Part shown: positions 1 to 8,936 of the stretch, piece after piece | How the letters are laid out: every line of letters starts with the position of its first letter | Numbering within the stretch: position 1 is the first letter of the stretch | Assembly (NCBI GenBank): GCA_031398975.1 | Contig: JANNOI010000049.1 | Location: 28,830-92,829 of the forward strand | DNA length: 64,000 nucleotides | Source: JAKFWI01 sp031398975 | GTDB taxonomy: Bacteria > Pseudomonadota > Alphaproteobacteria > Caulobacterales > Aquidulcibacteraceae | Reading direction: 5' to 3' | Program-made: the position numbers and the translations under genes | The notes under the pieces: generated by a model | Told to the model about the DNA's origin: nothing | What the model saw: the letters and a program-made list of their open reading frames with translations, nothing else | Databases searched by the model: none

Positions 1-159
1 CCGAGGGAGCGTTAGTGGACGCTGTTTCCAGGTCCGCCGGTAAGCGCGACATATGGGAAGGGGCCGGCGATGTAAAGAGGCCAAAGGGTTAACCTTTCGG
101 CGGGTTCCTGCGGGGGCCGCCTTCCTCTATGCCCAAGCTGGCGGTGGCGGAGGCGGTGC

Positions 160-1395
160 ATGGACGGCGGCGGCGGCGGCGCGCGGCGCCTTGTTCTGGT
201 GTCGAACCGGCGGCTCGATGACGTCCGCAGCGGCAGCGGCGCGTATCTGCGCACCTTCCTGGAGGCCGCCCGCGCCGAGGGGTTCACGATCACGCTGCTG
301 ATGGCGCCGTCCACGGCGTTCGGCAGCCGGCCCTTTGCGCGCGTCGCGCCCGAGATTGCGGCCCTGGCCGCGCCCGTCTGGCCGTGGAGCGTCAAGGCGG
401 GCGGGGGCTACGTCTCGGCGGCGCCGGAGGTGTGGGGACGGTTCGTGCGGCGTTTGGGGATCGAGGCCGCCCGCCGCCTGCGGCTGGATTTGGGCCCGCT
501 CACCCGAACCGAAAGCCTCTTATCCCGCGTCCCGGCCGAGCGCGAGCTCAAGGCGCTGGCGGACGCGGTGCGCCGCCGGGAGCCGGCCTGCGTGGTGGTG
601 GAATATTCCTCGCTCGGCCCGCTGCTTGCGCGCGTGCCGGAAACGCCCGGGCGGGGGGTGCTGATGCATGATCTGTTCGCCAGTCGGGCCGCCTCCTTCC
701 ACGCCGCGGGCAAGCCGCTCGACCACGCTGACGTGACGCTGGAGGCGGAGGCCGGCCGGCTCCAGGGGGCCAATTTCATCCTTCACGCCTCGATGAACGA
801 ACAGGCCAGGTTAGCCCCGCTGCTGCCGCACGCCCGCCATGTCTGGATGCGCCCCACCACGCGCGCGCGCCGCGACGCGCTGCGCGAGCGCCCGCCGGCG
901 GCGGTGTTCATGGGCGCCGACCATGCCGGCAACCGCGAAGCGCTGGAGCATCTCCTTACCGAGATCTGGCCCCGGGTGCGCCGCGCCGCACCCGAGGCGC
1001 GCCTGGAGATCGCCGGCGGGGTGGGGGAGCGGCTGAAACAGCGCCCCCCGGGGGTCACGACCTTGGGGCCTTTGGCGGATCTCACCCCGATCGCGGGACC
1101 CGACCGGATCGGCCTCGCCCCGATCCGGGTGTCTAGCGGGGTGGCCATAAAGCTCGCCGATTACATGGGTTTGGGCCTGCCGGTGATCGCCTATCCCGGC
1201 GGGCTCGACGGCTTCGCCGGCGCGCTCGACGCCGCCGCGGTCCGGGTCGAGACGGAAGAGGAATTCGCCGAGGCGCTGGTGCATCTGCTCACCTCGGAAA
1301 GCGCACGCCGGGCGCGCAGCGAGGCGGGCCTGCGCCTGGCGGAGACGCTGCTATCGGATTCCGGGATCGGCGCCGCGCTGGGGGCCTATCGTTGA
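160..1395 (+). CDS. glycosyltransferase, GT-B fold (GT1/GT4-like)
   Basis: A 411-residue protein with the two-lobe layout of GT-B glycosyltransferases. The N-terminal lobe is divergent. The C-terminal lobe is recognisable: a strand-turn near residues 248-262 (PAAVFMGADHAGN) and a nucleotide-sugar-binding segment near 336-348 (MGLGLPVIAYPGG). No signal peptide or membrane segment is seen, so it is probably cytosolic. It leads a polysaccharide gene group running to 5.7 kb and probably transfers one sugar in exopolysaccharide or O-antigen assembly; donor and acceptor cannot be read. ATG at 160 is the first in-frame start and the glycine run after it is unusual, so the true start is uncertain. 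Its last 45 bp overlap the convergent acyltransferase gene. Confidence 0.75.
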   Translation: MDGGGGGARRLVLVSNRRLDDVRSGSGAYLRTFLEAARAEGFTITLLMAPSTAFGSRPFARVAPEIAALAAPVWPWSVKAGGGYVSAAPEVWGRFVRRLGIEAARRLRLDLGPLTRTESLLSRVPAERELKALADAVRRREPACVVVEYSSLGPLLARVPETPGRGVLMHDLFASRAASFHAAGKPLDHADVTLEAEAGRLQGANFILHASMNEQARLAPLLPHARHVWMRPTTRARRDALRERPPAAVFMGADHAGNREALEHLLTEIWPRVRRAAPEARLEIAGGVGERLKQRPPGVTTLGPLADLTPIAGPDRIGLAPIRVSSGVAIKLADYMGLGLPVIAYPGGLDGFAGALDAAAVRVETEEEFAEALVHLLTSESARRARSEAGLRLAETLLSDSGIGAALGAYR

Positions 1396-2397
1396 TTGGC
1401 GGCGGCTGCGCCGCAGCGCCTTGGGGAGCGCGCGCAAGCCTGCCTGCATCGGCTTCTCCAGGGCGTAATAGATCGCCACCCCCAACCAGATAGAGAGCGC
1501 GCCCGCGATCGCGGCGCGCAGGAGAATGTCGGTCCCGCCGAGCGCGCGGTGAACCACTTCCACGACCACGACATGCACGAGATAGGTGGCGTAGGAACCG
1601 TCCCCCACCGCCTTTAGGAAGGGCGCGCGCGCGACCCCGCCCGCCGCCTCCAGGCAGAGCGCCCCCGCCACGATCGCAAGCGCCGGCAGGCCCCAGCGGA
1701 TCACCCGGGGGTAGGGGAGCGCAAGGCCCCAATGCTCCGCCGCCAGTACGCCGAACCCGGCCGCCAGCAACAAAAGCCCGATCCAGCGCCCCCGCAAAAG
1801 TCCGCGCGACCACGCCCATCCAAGCCCCGCCCCGGCCGCAAATTCGAGGATCAGCGGATCGGTGTAGAAGGCCGCGATCGCGCCCAAAGGCCGCGCCAGC
1901 GCCCCGAACGCGGCCAGCGCCAGCATGGTCGCGCCGAGGGCGGGCAGCCTGAAGCCCTGAGGCAAGAACAGCAGCAGCGCGAACAGCGCGTAGAAAAACA
2001 TCTCGTAATTCAGCGTCCAGCCCTGGAGGAGCAGCGGGGCGACGGCGCCGGCCGGGTTGACATGGGGAACGAAGAGAAGCGAAAGCGCGATATGAGCGGG
2101 CTCCGCGCTGGTCATCCAGAGATAGCCGGGGCGCAGCGTCACCAGCGCCGCCACCGCCAGCGTCACCAGCCAATAAAGCGGAACCACCCGCGCGATCCGC
2201 CGCCACAAGAACTGCCCGGGCGCCGCAGGACGGCCCTGCGTGAGCCCCCACATCACCATCCCGCTGATGACAAAGAAAACGTCCACCCCCGCGGCGCCGA
2301 CGGTGAACTTCTCCGGCTGGGATTCGAACGTGTGGAACAGTACGACGCCAAGCGCGGCTAGCCCACGGAGATACTGGATGGACCAGATCTGCGTCAT
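1351..2397 (-). CDS. acyltransferase 3 family (OafA/YrhL-like) membrane protein
   Basis: A 348-residue multi-pass inner-membrane protein. The N terminus carries the family hallmark YLRGLAALGVVLFH (about residues 8-21) followed by a VFFVISG segment, and about ten hydrophobic helices follow. This family transfers acetyl or other acyl groups to surface sugars, so the likely job is decoration of the polysaccharide made by the neighbouring glycosyltransferases. The ATG at 2397 is chosen because it starts the conserved helix and overlaps the stop of the upstream glycosyltransferase as ATGA; a longer frame upstream lies inside that gene. Its 3' end overlaps the convergent glycosyltransferase gene by 45 bp. 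Confidence 0.85.
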   Translation of the reverse strand: MTQIWSIQYLRGLAALGVVLFHTFESQPEKFTVGAAGVDVFFVISGMVMWGLTQGRPAAPGQFLWRRIARVVPLYWLVTLAVAALVTLRPGYLWMTSAEPAHIALSLLFVPHVNPAGAVAPLLLQGWTLNYEMFFYALFALLLFLPQGFRLPALGATMLALAAFGALARPLGAIAAFYTDPLILEFAAGAGLGWAWSRGLLRGRWIGLLLLAAGFGVLAAEHWGLALPYPRVIRWGLPALAIVAGALCLEAAGGVARAPFLKAVGDGSYATYLVHVVVVEVVHRALGGTDILLRAAIAGALSIWLGVAIYYALEKPMQAGLRALPKALRRSRRQSTIGPQRGADPGIR

Positions 2398-3359
2398 CGG
2401 CGCACGCCGTTCGCCACACGCAGGCGCGCCTGGTCGAGCAGCTGGCCGGCGAGATAGGCGCTGACGGCGGGGTGGCGGGTAAAGCACGCCGCGGCTTCCC
2501 CGGGCGCCCGCGCCTTCACCGCCTCGATCAGGCGCCGCCACTGATACTTCTTGTCCGTGAAGCGCTGGTGGCGGCGCAGCGCGCGGCGCGCCTCGGGCGC
2601 AAGGTCCGGCGCGGCGGCGAGCGCGGCCACCGCGTCGCGCAGCGCCTTCAGGTCCCGCGTCGTATGGGCGCCGCTGAGGGAGTCCGGGCGGCGCACCGCC
2701 ACATAGCCCTGCGCTGGAGTGAGAAGGAAGCGGGCCCCCGCCGCGAGCGCGCGCGCATAGAGGTGAAAATCCTCGCCCAGGCGCAGCGTCTCCTCATAGC
2801 GCAGGCCGTGGTCCTGCAGAAAAGCGTGGCGCATCAGCGGCTTGAGAAAGCCCAGTTCGCGGCGCGCGCCGCCGCCCGGCCGGGGTAGATTGGCCGCCAC
2901 GAAGCGCTCGAGATCGAGCGTCACCGGCGCCGCGGGCCCCGTGAACCACATCGGCGTCCGCGGGCCGTCCTCGCCGCCTTCGGGAACCAGCAGCAGGTCG
3001 TCGGCGACGAAATCCTGGCCTACGGCATAGTTAAGCAGCCTGGCGAAGCGCCCGGGCTCCAGGAAATCGTCGGCGTCCAGCACCGTGACCCACCGCCCGC
3101 CGGCATGCGCGAGCGCCGCGTTGCGGGCGCCGGCGGGGCCCCGGTTCGTCTTTTCCTCGAGCACCAGCAGGCGGCCGGAGCCGTCATCGGCGGCGCGCGC
3201 GGCGGCGGCGGTATTCTCGGGGCAGGCGTCCACCGCCACGACCACCTGCCGGGTCTCGGGCTGGGCCAGCGCGGAGCGGACGGCCCGGCCCACCACCCCT
3301 TGCGCGCGATAGGCGGCGATGATCACCGCCACCGATGGCGATTGCGTCATGTCCTCCAC
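2394..3359 (-). CDS. glycosyltransferase family 2
   Basis: A 321-residue GT-A glycosyltransferase. It has the N-terminal strand VAVIIAAYRAQG, the metal/nucleotide motif VLDADD at residues 93-98, and an ED pair at 196-197 in LRLGEDFHLY that fits the catalytic base of the family. It starts at ATG 3359, with a second ATG three codons later. The stop overlaps the start of the acyltransferase gene as ATGA, so the two are probably co-transcribed. It is a clear paralogue of the divergently transcribed gene at 3449. Donor and acceptor sugars cannot be inferred. Confidence 0.88.
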   Translation of the reverse strand: MEDMTQSPSVAVIIAAYRAQGVVGRAVRSALAQPETRQVVVAVDACPENTAAAARAADDGSGRLLVLEEKTNRGPAGARNAALAHAGGRWVTVLDADDFLEPGRFARLLNYAVGQDFVADDLLLVPEGGEDGPRTPMWFTGPAAPVTLDLERFVAANLPRPGGGARRELGFLKPLMRHAFLQDHGLRYEETLRLGEDFHLYARALAAGARFLLTPAQGYVAVRRPDSLSGAHTTRDLKALRDAVAALAAAPDLAPEARRALRRHQRFTDKKYQWRRLIEAVKARAPGEAAACFTRHPAVSAYLAGQLLDQARLRVANGVRR

Positions 3360-3448
3360 CCCTCACGCGGCGGAGGCCGCGGCCCCGCGCCACCAGCGCA
3401 GGACACATCTGGCGCCCCTGGCGCGCCTCATGCAAGAAAAGGGCGAGG

Positions 3449-4390
3449 ATGGCAATTGTCTCCGTGATCGTCCCGGCGTGGCGCGCCGAAGGATTTATCG
3501 CCCGCGCGATCGCGAGCGCGCGGGCCCAGACCCTGTCCGATATCGAGATCATCGTGATCGACGACGCCTCCCCCGACGCCACCGCAGAGGCTGCGGTCCG
3601 CGCCGGGGACGGGGACCCGCGCGTGCAGGTGCTGCGCCTTGCCCGCAACGGCGGGGCGGGGGCGGCGCGCAATGCAGGGTTCCGCGCCGCCAAGGGCGTG
3701 TGGCTCGCGGTGCTGGACGCCGATGATTCCATGGCTCCGAACCGGCTTGAAACGCTCGTCGCGGCCGGGGCCGGGGCCGACATCGTCGCCGACGACATGC
3801 GCATCACGGGCGATCCCGATACGGACGAGGAAGGCCCCGCCTTTCTAGGCCTCAAGGCCCCCGCGACGATGGATCTGGCCGGCTACGCGCTCACCAACCG
3901 CCTGTTCAAGGGCGAGCGGCAAAGCGGCTATCTGAAGCCGATGTTCCGCGCCGCCTTCCTGGGCGCCCACGCGCTGGAATACGACGAGAGCCTTCGCCTG
4001 GGGGAGGATTATGCGCTGGTCGCTTCGGCGCTGGCCGCGGGCGCGCGCTTTGCGCTGCATCCAGAGCCGCTTTACCGCTATCGGGTGCGGCCGGGATCGG
4101 TCTCGCGGGTGATGACGGGCGAGGACGTGGCGAGCCTGCTCGCGGCGGACGATCGTTTCCATGCGCGGTTCGGGCCTTCGCTGTCCCCGCGGGAGCGGGC
4201 CGCGCTCGCCCGCCGCCGGGCCAGCCTCGAGCGGGCGCAGGCGTTCCTCGTGATGGTGGAGGCGCTGAAGGCCCGCCGCCCGGTTGCGGCGGCCGCCGCC
4301 GCCTGGCGCAATCCCCAGGCTGCGCTCCATTTCACCATGCCCGCCCGCGCCCGGCTGCGGCGCGCTTTCGCCCGAGGAGCGCAGCGATGA
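3449..4390 (+). CDS. glycosyltransferase family 2 (paralogue of the divergent neighbour)
   Basis: A 313-residue GT-A glycosyltransferase starting MAIVSVIVPAWRAEG. The ATG at 3449 is chosen because it begins the first beta strand and is preceded by a purine-rich GGGCGAGG; a longer frame upstream would overlap the promoter region of the divergent gene. VLDADD lies at residues 88-93, and the later LRLGEDYALVASAL motif matches LRLGEDFHLYARAL of the gene at 2394-3359. The two genes stand back to back, 89 bp apart, and look like an inverted duplication that diverged. Its stop overlaps the start of the ligase-like gene as ATGA. Confidence 0.88.
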   Translation: MAIVSVIVPAWRAEGFIARAIASARAQTLSDIEIIVIDDASPDATAEAAVRAGDGDPRVQVLRLARNGGAGAARNAGFRAAKGVWLAVLDADDSMAPNRLETLVAAGAGADIVADDMRITGDPDTDEEGPAFLGLKAPATMDLAGYALTNRLFKGERQSGYLKPMFRAAFLGAHALEYDESLRLGEDYALVASALAAGARFALHPEPLYRYRVRPGSVSRVMTGEDVASLLAADDRFHARFGPSLSPRERAALARRRASLERAQAFLVMVEALKARRPVAAAAAAWRNPQAALHFTMPARARLRRAFARGAQR

Positions 4391-5736
4391 CCCCCCTAGC
4401 CGGGGCGTTCGCGCCGTCCGCGTCAGGCGTCCCGCCTTCGGCGCAAGAGCCCGCGCCCCAGCGCCCGCGCGCGCTGTGGACGCCGTGGACGCACCCCCCC
4501 TCCGAAGTCTTCCTCCTGATGGTCTGGTTCTGGACGACGACGGTGCGGTTCGTCGGCGACGACCTGATCCTCTACGCGCTCACCGGCTATTTCATGGCCG
4601 GCGTCTATATCCACCGCATGCAGGTGAAGGAGACGCTCAAATTCGGCTGGGTGCTGCTCTTGTATCCCGCCTGGGTGCTCTTGTCGTTGATCTGGTCGGA
4701 ATCGCCGCCGAACACGCTGAAGCTGGGTCTGCAGCTCGTCTTGTCCGTCCTGATCTGCCTTTACGTGGCGACGCGGATTTCACGCCGCGGCGTAATCGTC
4801 GCGATGTTTTTGGCGTTGTGCTGGTTCGTGTTCCGCACCGCGCCCGATCTGGCCAGCGGCGGGATACCGGGCATGTCGGTGTTCGGGGACAAGAACCTGA
4901 TGGCGGTGCGCATGTGCATCGCCACCTTCGCCGCGGTGACGATCGCCTTCGACCAGGGCTTCCGGCCATGGCTTCGCATGGCGGCCGTCCCGATCGCGCT
5001 CGTGGCGGTGCTGCTTTTGTCGAAGACGATGTCCGCCACCTCCACGCTCACCGGGGTGCTGGGGGTGGGGCTGATCGGGGCGTTCGCGCTGGTGTGGCGG
5101 CCCGCCCGGGGACGGCGGGCGCTGATCGTGGCGGTGATGTGCCTGGCGGCGTCCACCGGCGCGTTCGTGATGGCCTCCAATCCGAACACCGACGTCGTGG
5201 CCCAGGTGCTCGACGCGGTCGGCAAGGATCGCACCCTGACCGGGCGGACCGACCTCTGGGCGCATGCGATCAAGATGATCGAGCAGAAGCCGCTCCTGGG
5301 CGTGGGCGCGGCGGCCTATTGGATCCCCGAGCGGATGGACGCGCAGGCCCTGCTGGACACCTTCTACAAGCCGCGCGCCACGGTGTTTTCCTTCCACAAT
5401 TCCTATCTCGAGGTCGCCGTGGGGGCGGGCCTCATCGGGCTGGGGCTGGCTATGGCGGGCTGGCTCTGGACGCTGTGGACGATGATGCGGCAATTCTTCG
5501 TGGAATCGGCGGTGCCGGTGGCCTTCTTCGCCGCCATGGCCGCGGTGGCGCTGACGCGGTCGTTCGTGGAGATCGATCTGTGGCGCCCGTTCGAGCTTGT
5601 GCAGATGGCGGTCTGGATCGGCGCGCTTTTGGCGGCGCGCGATCTGCAGGCCCGCGCGGCGGCGCGCCGCGCTTCGCAGCACAAATTTATTGAATCGGCT
5701 CAATTGTCCGGATCGGCAGCGCGCCCAGCCGCATGA
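4387..5736 (+). CDS. O-antigen ligase / Wzy-type polymerase family membrane protein
   Basis: A 449-residue inner-membrane protein with roughly ten to twelve hydrophobic segments. It carries the Wzy_C-type periplasmic loop motif LTGRTDLWAHAI near residues 283-294, followed by a conserved FHNSYLEVAVGAGL stretch. Proteins of this family ligate undecaprenyl-linked polysaccharide to an acceptor or polymerise repeat units in the periplasm; which of these applies cannot be decided here. It is translationally coupled (ATGA) to the GT2 gene upstream. Its last 50 bp overlap the convergent DUF2125 gene. Confidence 0.85.
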   Translation: MTPLAGAFAPSASGVPPSAQEPAPQRPRALWTPWTHPPSEVFLLMVWFWTTTVRFVGDDLILYALTGYFMAGVYIHRMQVKETLKFGWVLLLYPAWVLLSLIWSESPPNTLKLGLQLVLSVLICLYVATRISRRGVIVAMFLALCWFVFRTAPDLASGGIPGMSVFGDKNLMAVRMCIATFAAVTIAFDQGFRPWLRMAAVPIALVAVLLLSKTMSATSTLTGVLGVGLIGAFALVWRPARGRRALIVAVMCLAASTGAFVMASNPNTDVVAQVLDAVGKDRTLTGRTDLWAHAIKMIEQKPLLGVGAAAYWIPERMDAQALLDTFYKPRATVFSFHNSYLEVAVGAGLIGLGLAMAGWLWTLWTMMRQFFVESAVPVAFFAAMAAVALTRSFVEIDLWRPFELVQMAVWIGALLAARDLQARAAARRASQHKFIESAQLSGSAARPAA

Positions 5737-6697
5737 CGCCGTCCTGGACCGCGAGCGGCAGCTCTATCGGCGCGCCGGCCGCGGCCGCAGCCTCCGCCGA
5801 TCGTTCCATCGCGCGCGCCATCGCGGGGGGCAGGGCGGGGGAGCGGGCGATGGCCGCCAGAGCGGTCGCGGGCTCGCGCAGCTTCATGTCGAGCCGCCCG
5901 GCCGCCCGTTCCGTCTGATCGAGGGTGAAACGGCCGCTGGCGGTGAGATCGGCCGGTCCCCAGAGCAGCGCCAGCCCCTCCACCCGCACCGCCCCGCCCG
6001 CGGTGCGCCAGGCCTGGAGGTTGCGCGTCTGCGTGCGCGCGAGCGTGGCCGCATGCTCGATCACCACCCGCGCCTTGATCGATCCCACCGTCGCCCCGAA
6101 CGCTTCAAACCCCGAAGGCGATCGCGCGAGCGCCCAATCGTCGATGTCGAGCGCGATCTGGGCGTTGTCGCCCGTGCGGGCGTCGGGGCGCAGATGCACG
6201 AGCAGCCGCTCGATCGTGGAGGCGCCCCCGCCCTCCCGCCGCACCGCGATCGCCTGCGCCTGCATCGACACCCGCTCCAGCGCGCCGTCCCTGAACCGCG
6301 CGCTCGCGACCGCCGTGCGCGGGGCCAGGGTGCGAACCGCGGTCCCGTTGCGCCAGGTCACTGCGCCTTCGGGCTCGAACAGCAGCAGGGAGAGGTCGCT
6401 CGGGTTCAGGTGGACGCGCAGGGCCGGGGCCGAAAGCGCCCAGCCGCGCGAGGGCGATTGGTAGGCGGGCTCCGCGAAGGTGAGCGTGAGGCGCAAGGGA
6501 AAGCCGGAGGCGCGCACCCGGGCGTAGCCGGCTTCCGCCCCCGTCTGGCGCTGGGCGGCGACCCAGGCGTCCGCCGCGGCTACCGCGCGCACGCGCAGAA
6601 AGTGCCAATAGGCGAACCAGGCGAGCGCCAGCAGCGCCGAAAGCCCCCAAAGCGCCCAGAGCCAGCGCGCGCGGACGCCCGTCTTCGGGGGGCTCAC
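5687..6697 (-). CDS. DUF2125 domain protein, membrane-anchored
   Basis: A 336-residue protein with one N-terminal membrane anchor (about residues 11-30, WLWALWGLSALLALAWFAYW) and a large presumably periplasmic domain. The segment with RASGFPLRLTLTFAEP and the repeating beta-strand pattern match the alphaproteobacterial DUF2125 family, whose function is unknown. It is the last gene of an ftsE-ftsX-ydcF-plsC-DUF2125 run and overlaps plsC as ATGA, so an envelope role is a reasonable inference. Its 3' end overlaps the ligase-like gene by 50 bp. Confidence 0.8.
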   Translation of the reverse strand: MSPPKTGVRARWLWALWGLSALLALAWFAYWHFLRVRAVAAADAWVAAQRQTGAEAGYARVRASGFPLRLTLTFAEPAYQSPSRGWALSAPALRVHLNPSDLSLLLFEPEGAVTWRNGTAVRTLAPRTAVASARFRDGALERVSMQAQAIAVRREGGGASTIERLLVHLRPDARTGDNAQIALDIDDWALARSPSGFEAFGATVGSIKARVVIEHAATLARTQTRNLQAWRTAGGAVRVEGLALLWGPADLTASGRFTLDQTERAAGRLDMKLREPATALAAIARSPALPPAMARAMERSAEAAAAAGAPIELPLAVQDGVMRLGALPIRTIEPIQ

Positions 6698-7407
6698 GCC
6701 GTTTCCCGCAGCAGCCGGTCGGTGTGGGTTTCCACGATGGTCTCGAGCTCACGCATGAAGTCGTTGCGCGAGAGGCCCGGTGCGAGAGGCGGCAAAAATT
6801 CCATCACGGCCACCCCGGGTCTGATGTCGAAGCCCGAGGCCGGCCAGAAGCGCCCGGTGTTCAGCGCCACCGGCGTGCAGGGAAGGTTCAAATCCTTGTA
6901 GAGAGCCGCCACGCCCGGCTTGTAATCCGGCGCCGCGCCCGGGGCCTGGCGGGTTCCCTCCGGGAAGATCAGCAATTCGCGGCCTTCCCCGGTCACCTGG
7001 CGGGCGGCGCGCACCATCGCTTTCAACGCCGCCGCCTGCGCCTCCCGGTGCACCACGATCATGCCGGAACGGTACGCGTACCAGCCATAGATCGGGACTT
7101 TCAGCAATTCTTGTTTCAGCACGAGGGAGGGATCGCGCATCACCAGGAACGGGATGATGGTGTCCAGCATGGATTGATGCTTGGCGGCGAGCAGGCAGGG
7201 CCCGGGCAGGATGTGCTCGCGCCCGCGCACCTCCACCGTCAGCCCGCAAATCACCCGCAGCCCCGCGATCGCGCCCGCCCCCCAGGTCCGCACCACCCAA
7301 GTCGCCACCGCGCGGGAGAATACCGCGCCGGGCGCGCCCGCCACCCCGACCAAAGCCCCCCAGACGAAAATCCAGACCATGTACACGAACGCCCGAACGC
7401 GTCTCAT
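6694..7407 (-). CDS. plsC: 1-acyl-sn-glycerol-3-phosphate acyltransferase
   Basis: A 237-residue PlsC-type acyltransferase that converts lysophosphatidic acid to phosphatidic acid at the inner membrane. The HX4D catalytic motif is KHQSMLD (His77, Asp82), and FPEGTR, which binds the glycerol phosphate, is at 148-153. The N terminus is hydrophobic (FVYMVWIFVWGALVGV). It lies 22 bp downstream of the ydcF-like gene and overlaps the DUF2125 gene by ATGA, inside the ftsEX operon. Confidence 0.93.
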   Translation of the reverse strand: MRRVRAFVYMVWIFVWGALVGVAGAPGAVFSRAVATWVVRTWGAGAIAGLRVICGLTVEVRGREHILPGPCLLAAKHQSMLDTIIPFLVMRDPSLVLKQELLKVPIYGWYAYRSGMIVVHREAQAAALKAMVRAARQVTGEGRELLIFPEGTRQAPGAAPDYKPGVAALYKDLNLPCTPVALNTGRFWPASGFDIRPGVAVMEFLPPLAPGLSRNDFMRELETIVETHTDRLLRETA

Positions 7408-7429
7408 GGCGCAGCTCTCCCGGGATTTC

Positions 7430-8089
7430 TCATGCGCCCGCCTGGTTGGCTCGGTCGCCCTCGAGGGTCAGCAGGATCTCGCGCACCCGGATCAGCAGGT
7501 ATTTCACGTACTCGCCGGCGAGGCGGCCCGCCGCGCGGGGGTCGTGGCGCCAGCGGCGCTCGGCGCTGAGCCGGGTGGAGACGGGGTAGGGCGCGAGCGT
7601 GACGTCCGGCATGGCCAGTTTAAGCTCCAGAAGGGATCGGGGCATGTGGTAATCGTCGGTGACCACGATTAGCACGTCGAAGCCGTTACGCTTGGCCCAG
7701 GCGGCGGTCTCGGCGGCGTTGCCCAGCGTGTCCTCCGCGCGCCGGCCCAGATCCACGCAGCACGCGAACAGCGCCCCCCCGCCCCGCAGCAGCCGCTCGA
7801 GCTCAAGGTCGGTGACGCGCGGGTTCACCCCGGAAATCAGCAGCCGCCGGCCATGGCCCGCCGCTAGCAGGTCCATCCCCGTATTCAGCCGATCGAGGGA
7901 GCCCCCGGTCAGCGCCACCACCGCATCGGCCTCGGGCAGGGGCTTGGGCGGGGCGGGCGCGCGCACGGTGTTGGCGAAGCCCCAAAAGCCCAGCAGGAAC
8001 GCCAAAGCCGCGGCCGTACCCGCGCCCAGAAGGATGCCTCGCAGCCAACTCAAGACGCAGTCCTCACCCGATTTTCGCCGCGCGCGCAT
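7430..8089 (-). CDS. YdcF/ElyC family (DUF218) membrane protein
   Basis: A protein of up to 219 residues with one N-terminal membrane helix (SWLRGILLGAGTAAALAFLLG) and a DUF218 domain. Motifs seen are ADAVVALTGGSLDRL, LLISGVNP, the segment RRAEDTLGNAAETAAWA, and VTDDYHMPRSL. The family includes ElyC and SanA, envelope-biogenesis proteins of poorly defined activity. The ATG at 8089 overlaps ftsX by 26 bp; a TTG at 8053, preceded by GTGAGG and just before the hydrophobic helix, is an alternative start. It is co-oriented with ftsEX and plsC. Confidence 0.82.
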   Translation of the reverse strand: MRARRKSGEDCVLSWLRGILLGAGTAAALAFLLGFWGFANTVRAPAPPKPLPEADAVVALTGGSLDRLNTGMDLLAAGHGRRLLISGVNPRVTDLELERLLRGGGALFACCVDLGRRAEDTLGNAAETAAWAKRNGFDVLIVVTDDYHMPRSLLELKLAMPDVTLAPYPVSTRLSAERRWRHDPRAAGRLAGEYVKYLLIRVREILLTLEGDRANQAGA

Positions 8090-8936
8090 AAAGGCGCAGC
8101 GCCGCGGCGCGCGCGCCGGCGCCGGCCAGGAGGCCCGCCAGCAGCGGCGTCGCCGCCAGCGGCAGGAGATCGCCGGGGGTCAGCACGAAGCGCCAATCCG
8201 GCAGCGGCAGCCGCGGCAGCGCCTGCGCGGTGAGCCACGCCGCAAAAAGGCCCGCGACCACCGCCCCGATCACCCCCGCCGCGAACCCCTCGAGCGCCGA
8301 GCGCGCGGCGAACGGGGCGGCCGCCCGCCAGCGCGGCGCGCCCATATCGGCCAGCGGGGCCAGCAGGGTCCGGTCCGCGAACACCCGCGCCCGCCCGGCG
8401 AGGCCCGCCGTCAGTAGCGCCGAACCCGTCAGGAACGCGGCGGCCGTCAGGGCGATCGCGCGGTAGCGCGCCGCAGCCTCGGCGGCTTCATCGGCCCAGG
8501 GGCCGGGGGCGTAGATCTCGGTCTCATAGCCATTGGCGGCCAGCGCGCGCTGGAGGGCGCGGGCATAGGCTGGGTTGGCGCGCGCGCGGTCGATCTCGAG
8601 CTCCACGAGCCGCAGCGTCGGCAGTTTTTCGAGCGCGAGGTCCGGGCCCGCCCAATTCTCCAACAGCGCCTTGGCGCGCGCCGGGCTCACCGCGCGGGCC
8701 GCGCGCACGCCGCGCGTGGCCGCGAGCGCTGCGGCCACTTCGGAGGCGGCCTCGGGGGTATCGGGCGCGACCACCCGCACCGTCAGCGCGCCCTGCACGC
8801 TTGAGCCCCACGCCTGCGCCGCGCGCGCCGCGACGCCGGCCGCGATCGCCGCGCAGGTCGCGAGGAAGCAGGCGATGGCCAGAATGCAGAACAAGGCCGC
8901 GCCGTCCCGGCGGGGCGCCAGCGACGCCGGCGTCAC
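8064..8936 (-). CDS. ftsX: FtsX-type permease of the FtsEX complex
   Basis: A 290-residue inner-membrane protein. The layout is one TM helix near residues 15-37, a periplasmic domain of about 120 residues rich in charged helices, then three TM helices, which is the FtsX/MacB-like arrangement. FtsEX couples ATP hydrolysis in the cytoplasm to activation of peptidoglycan hydrolases at the division site. It overlaps ftsE by ATGA. The first TM helix and the LTVRVVAPDTPEAASEVAAAL strand-helix start of the periplasmic domain are clear. Confidence 0.85.
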   Translation of the reverse strand: MTPASLAPRRDGAALFCILAIACFLATCAAIAAGVAARAAQAWGSSVQGALTVRVVAPDTPEAASEVAAALAATRGVRAARAVSPARAKALLENWAGPDLALEKLPTLRLVELEIDRARANPAYARALQRALAANGYETEIYAPGPWADEAAEAAARYRAIALTAAAFLTGSALLTAGLAGRARVFADRTLLAPLADMGAPRWRAAAPFAARSALEGFAAGVIGAVVAGLFAAWLTAQALPRLPLPDWRFVLTPGDLLPLAATPLLAGLLAGAGARAAALRLYARAAKIG

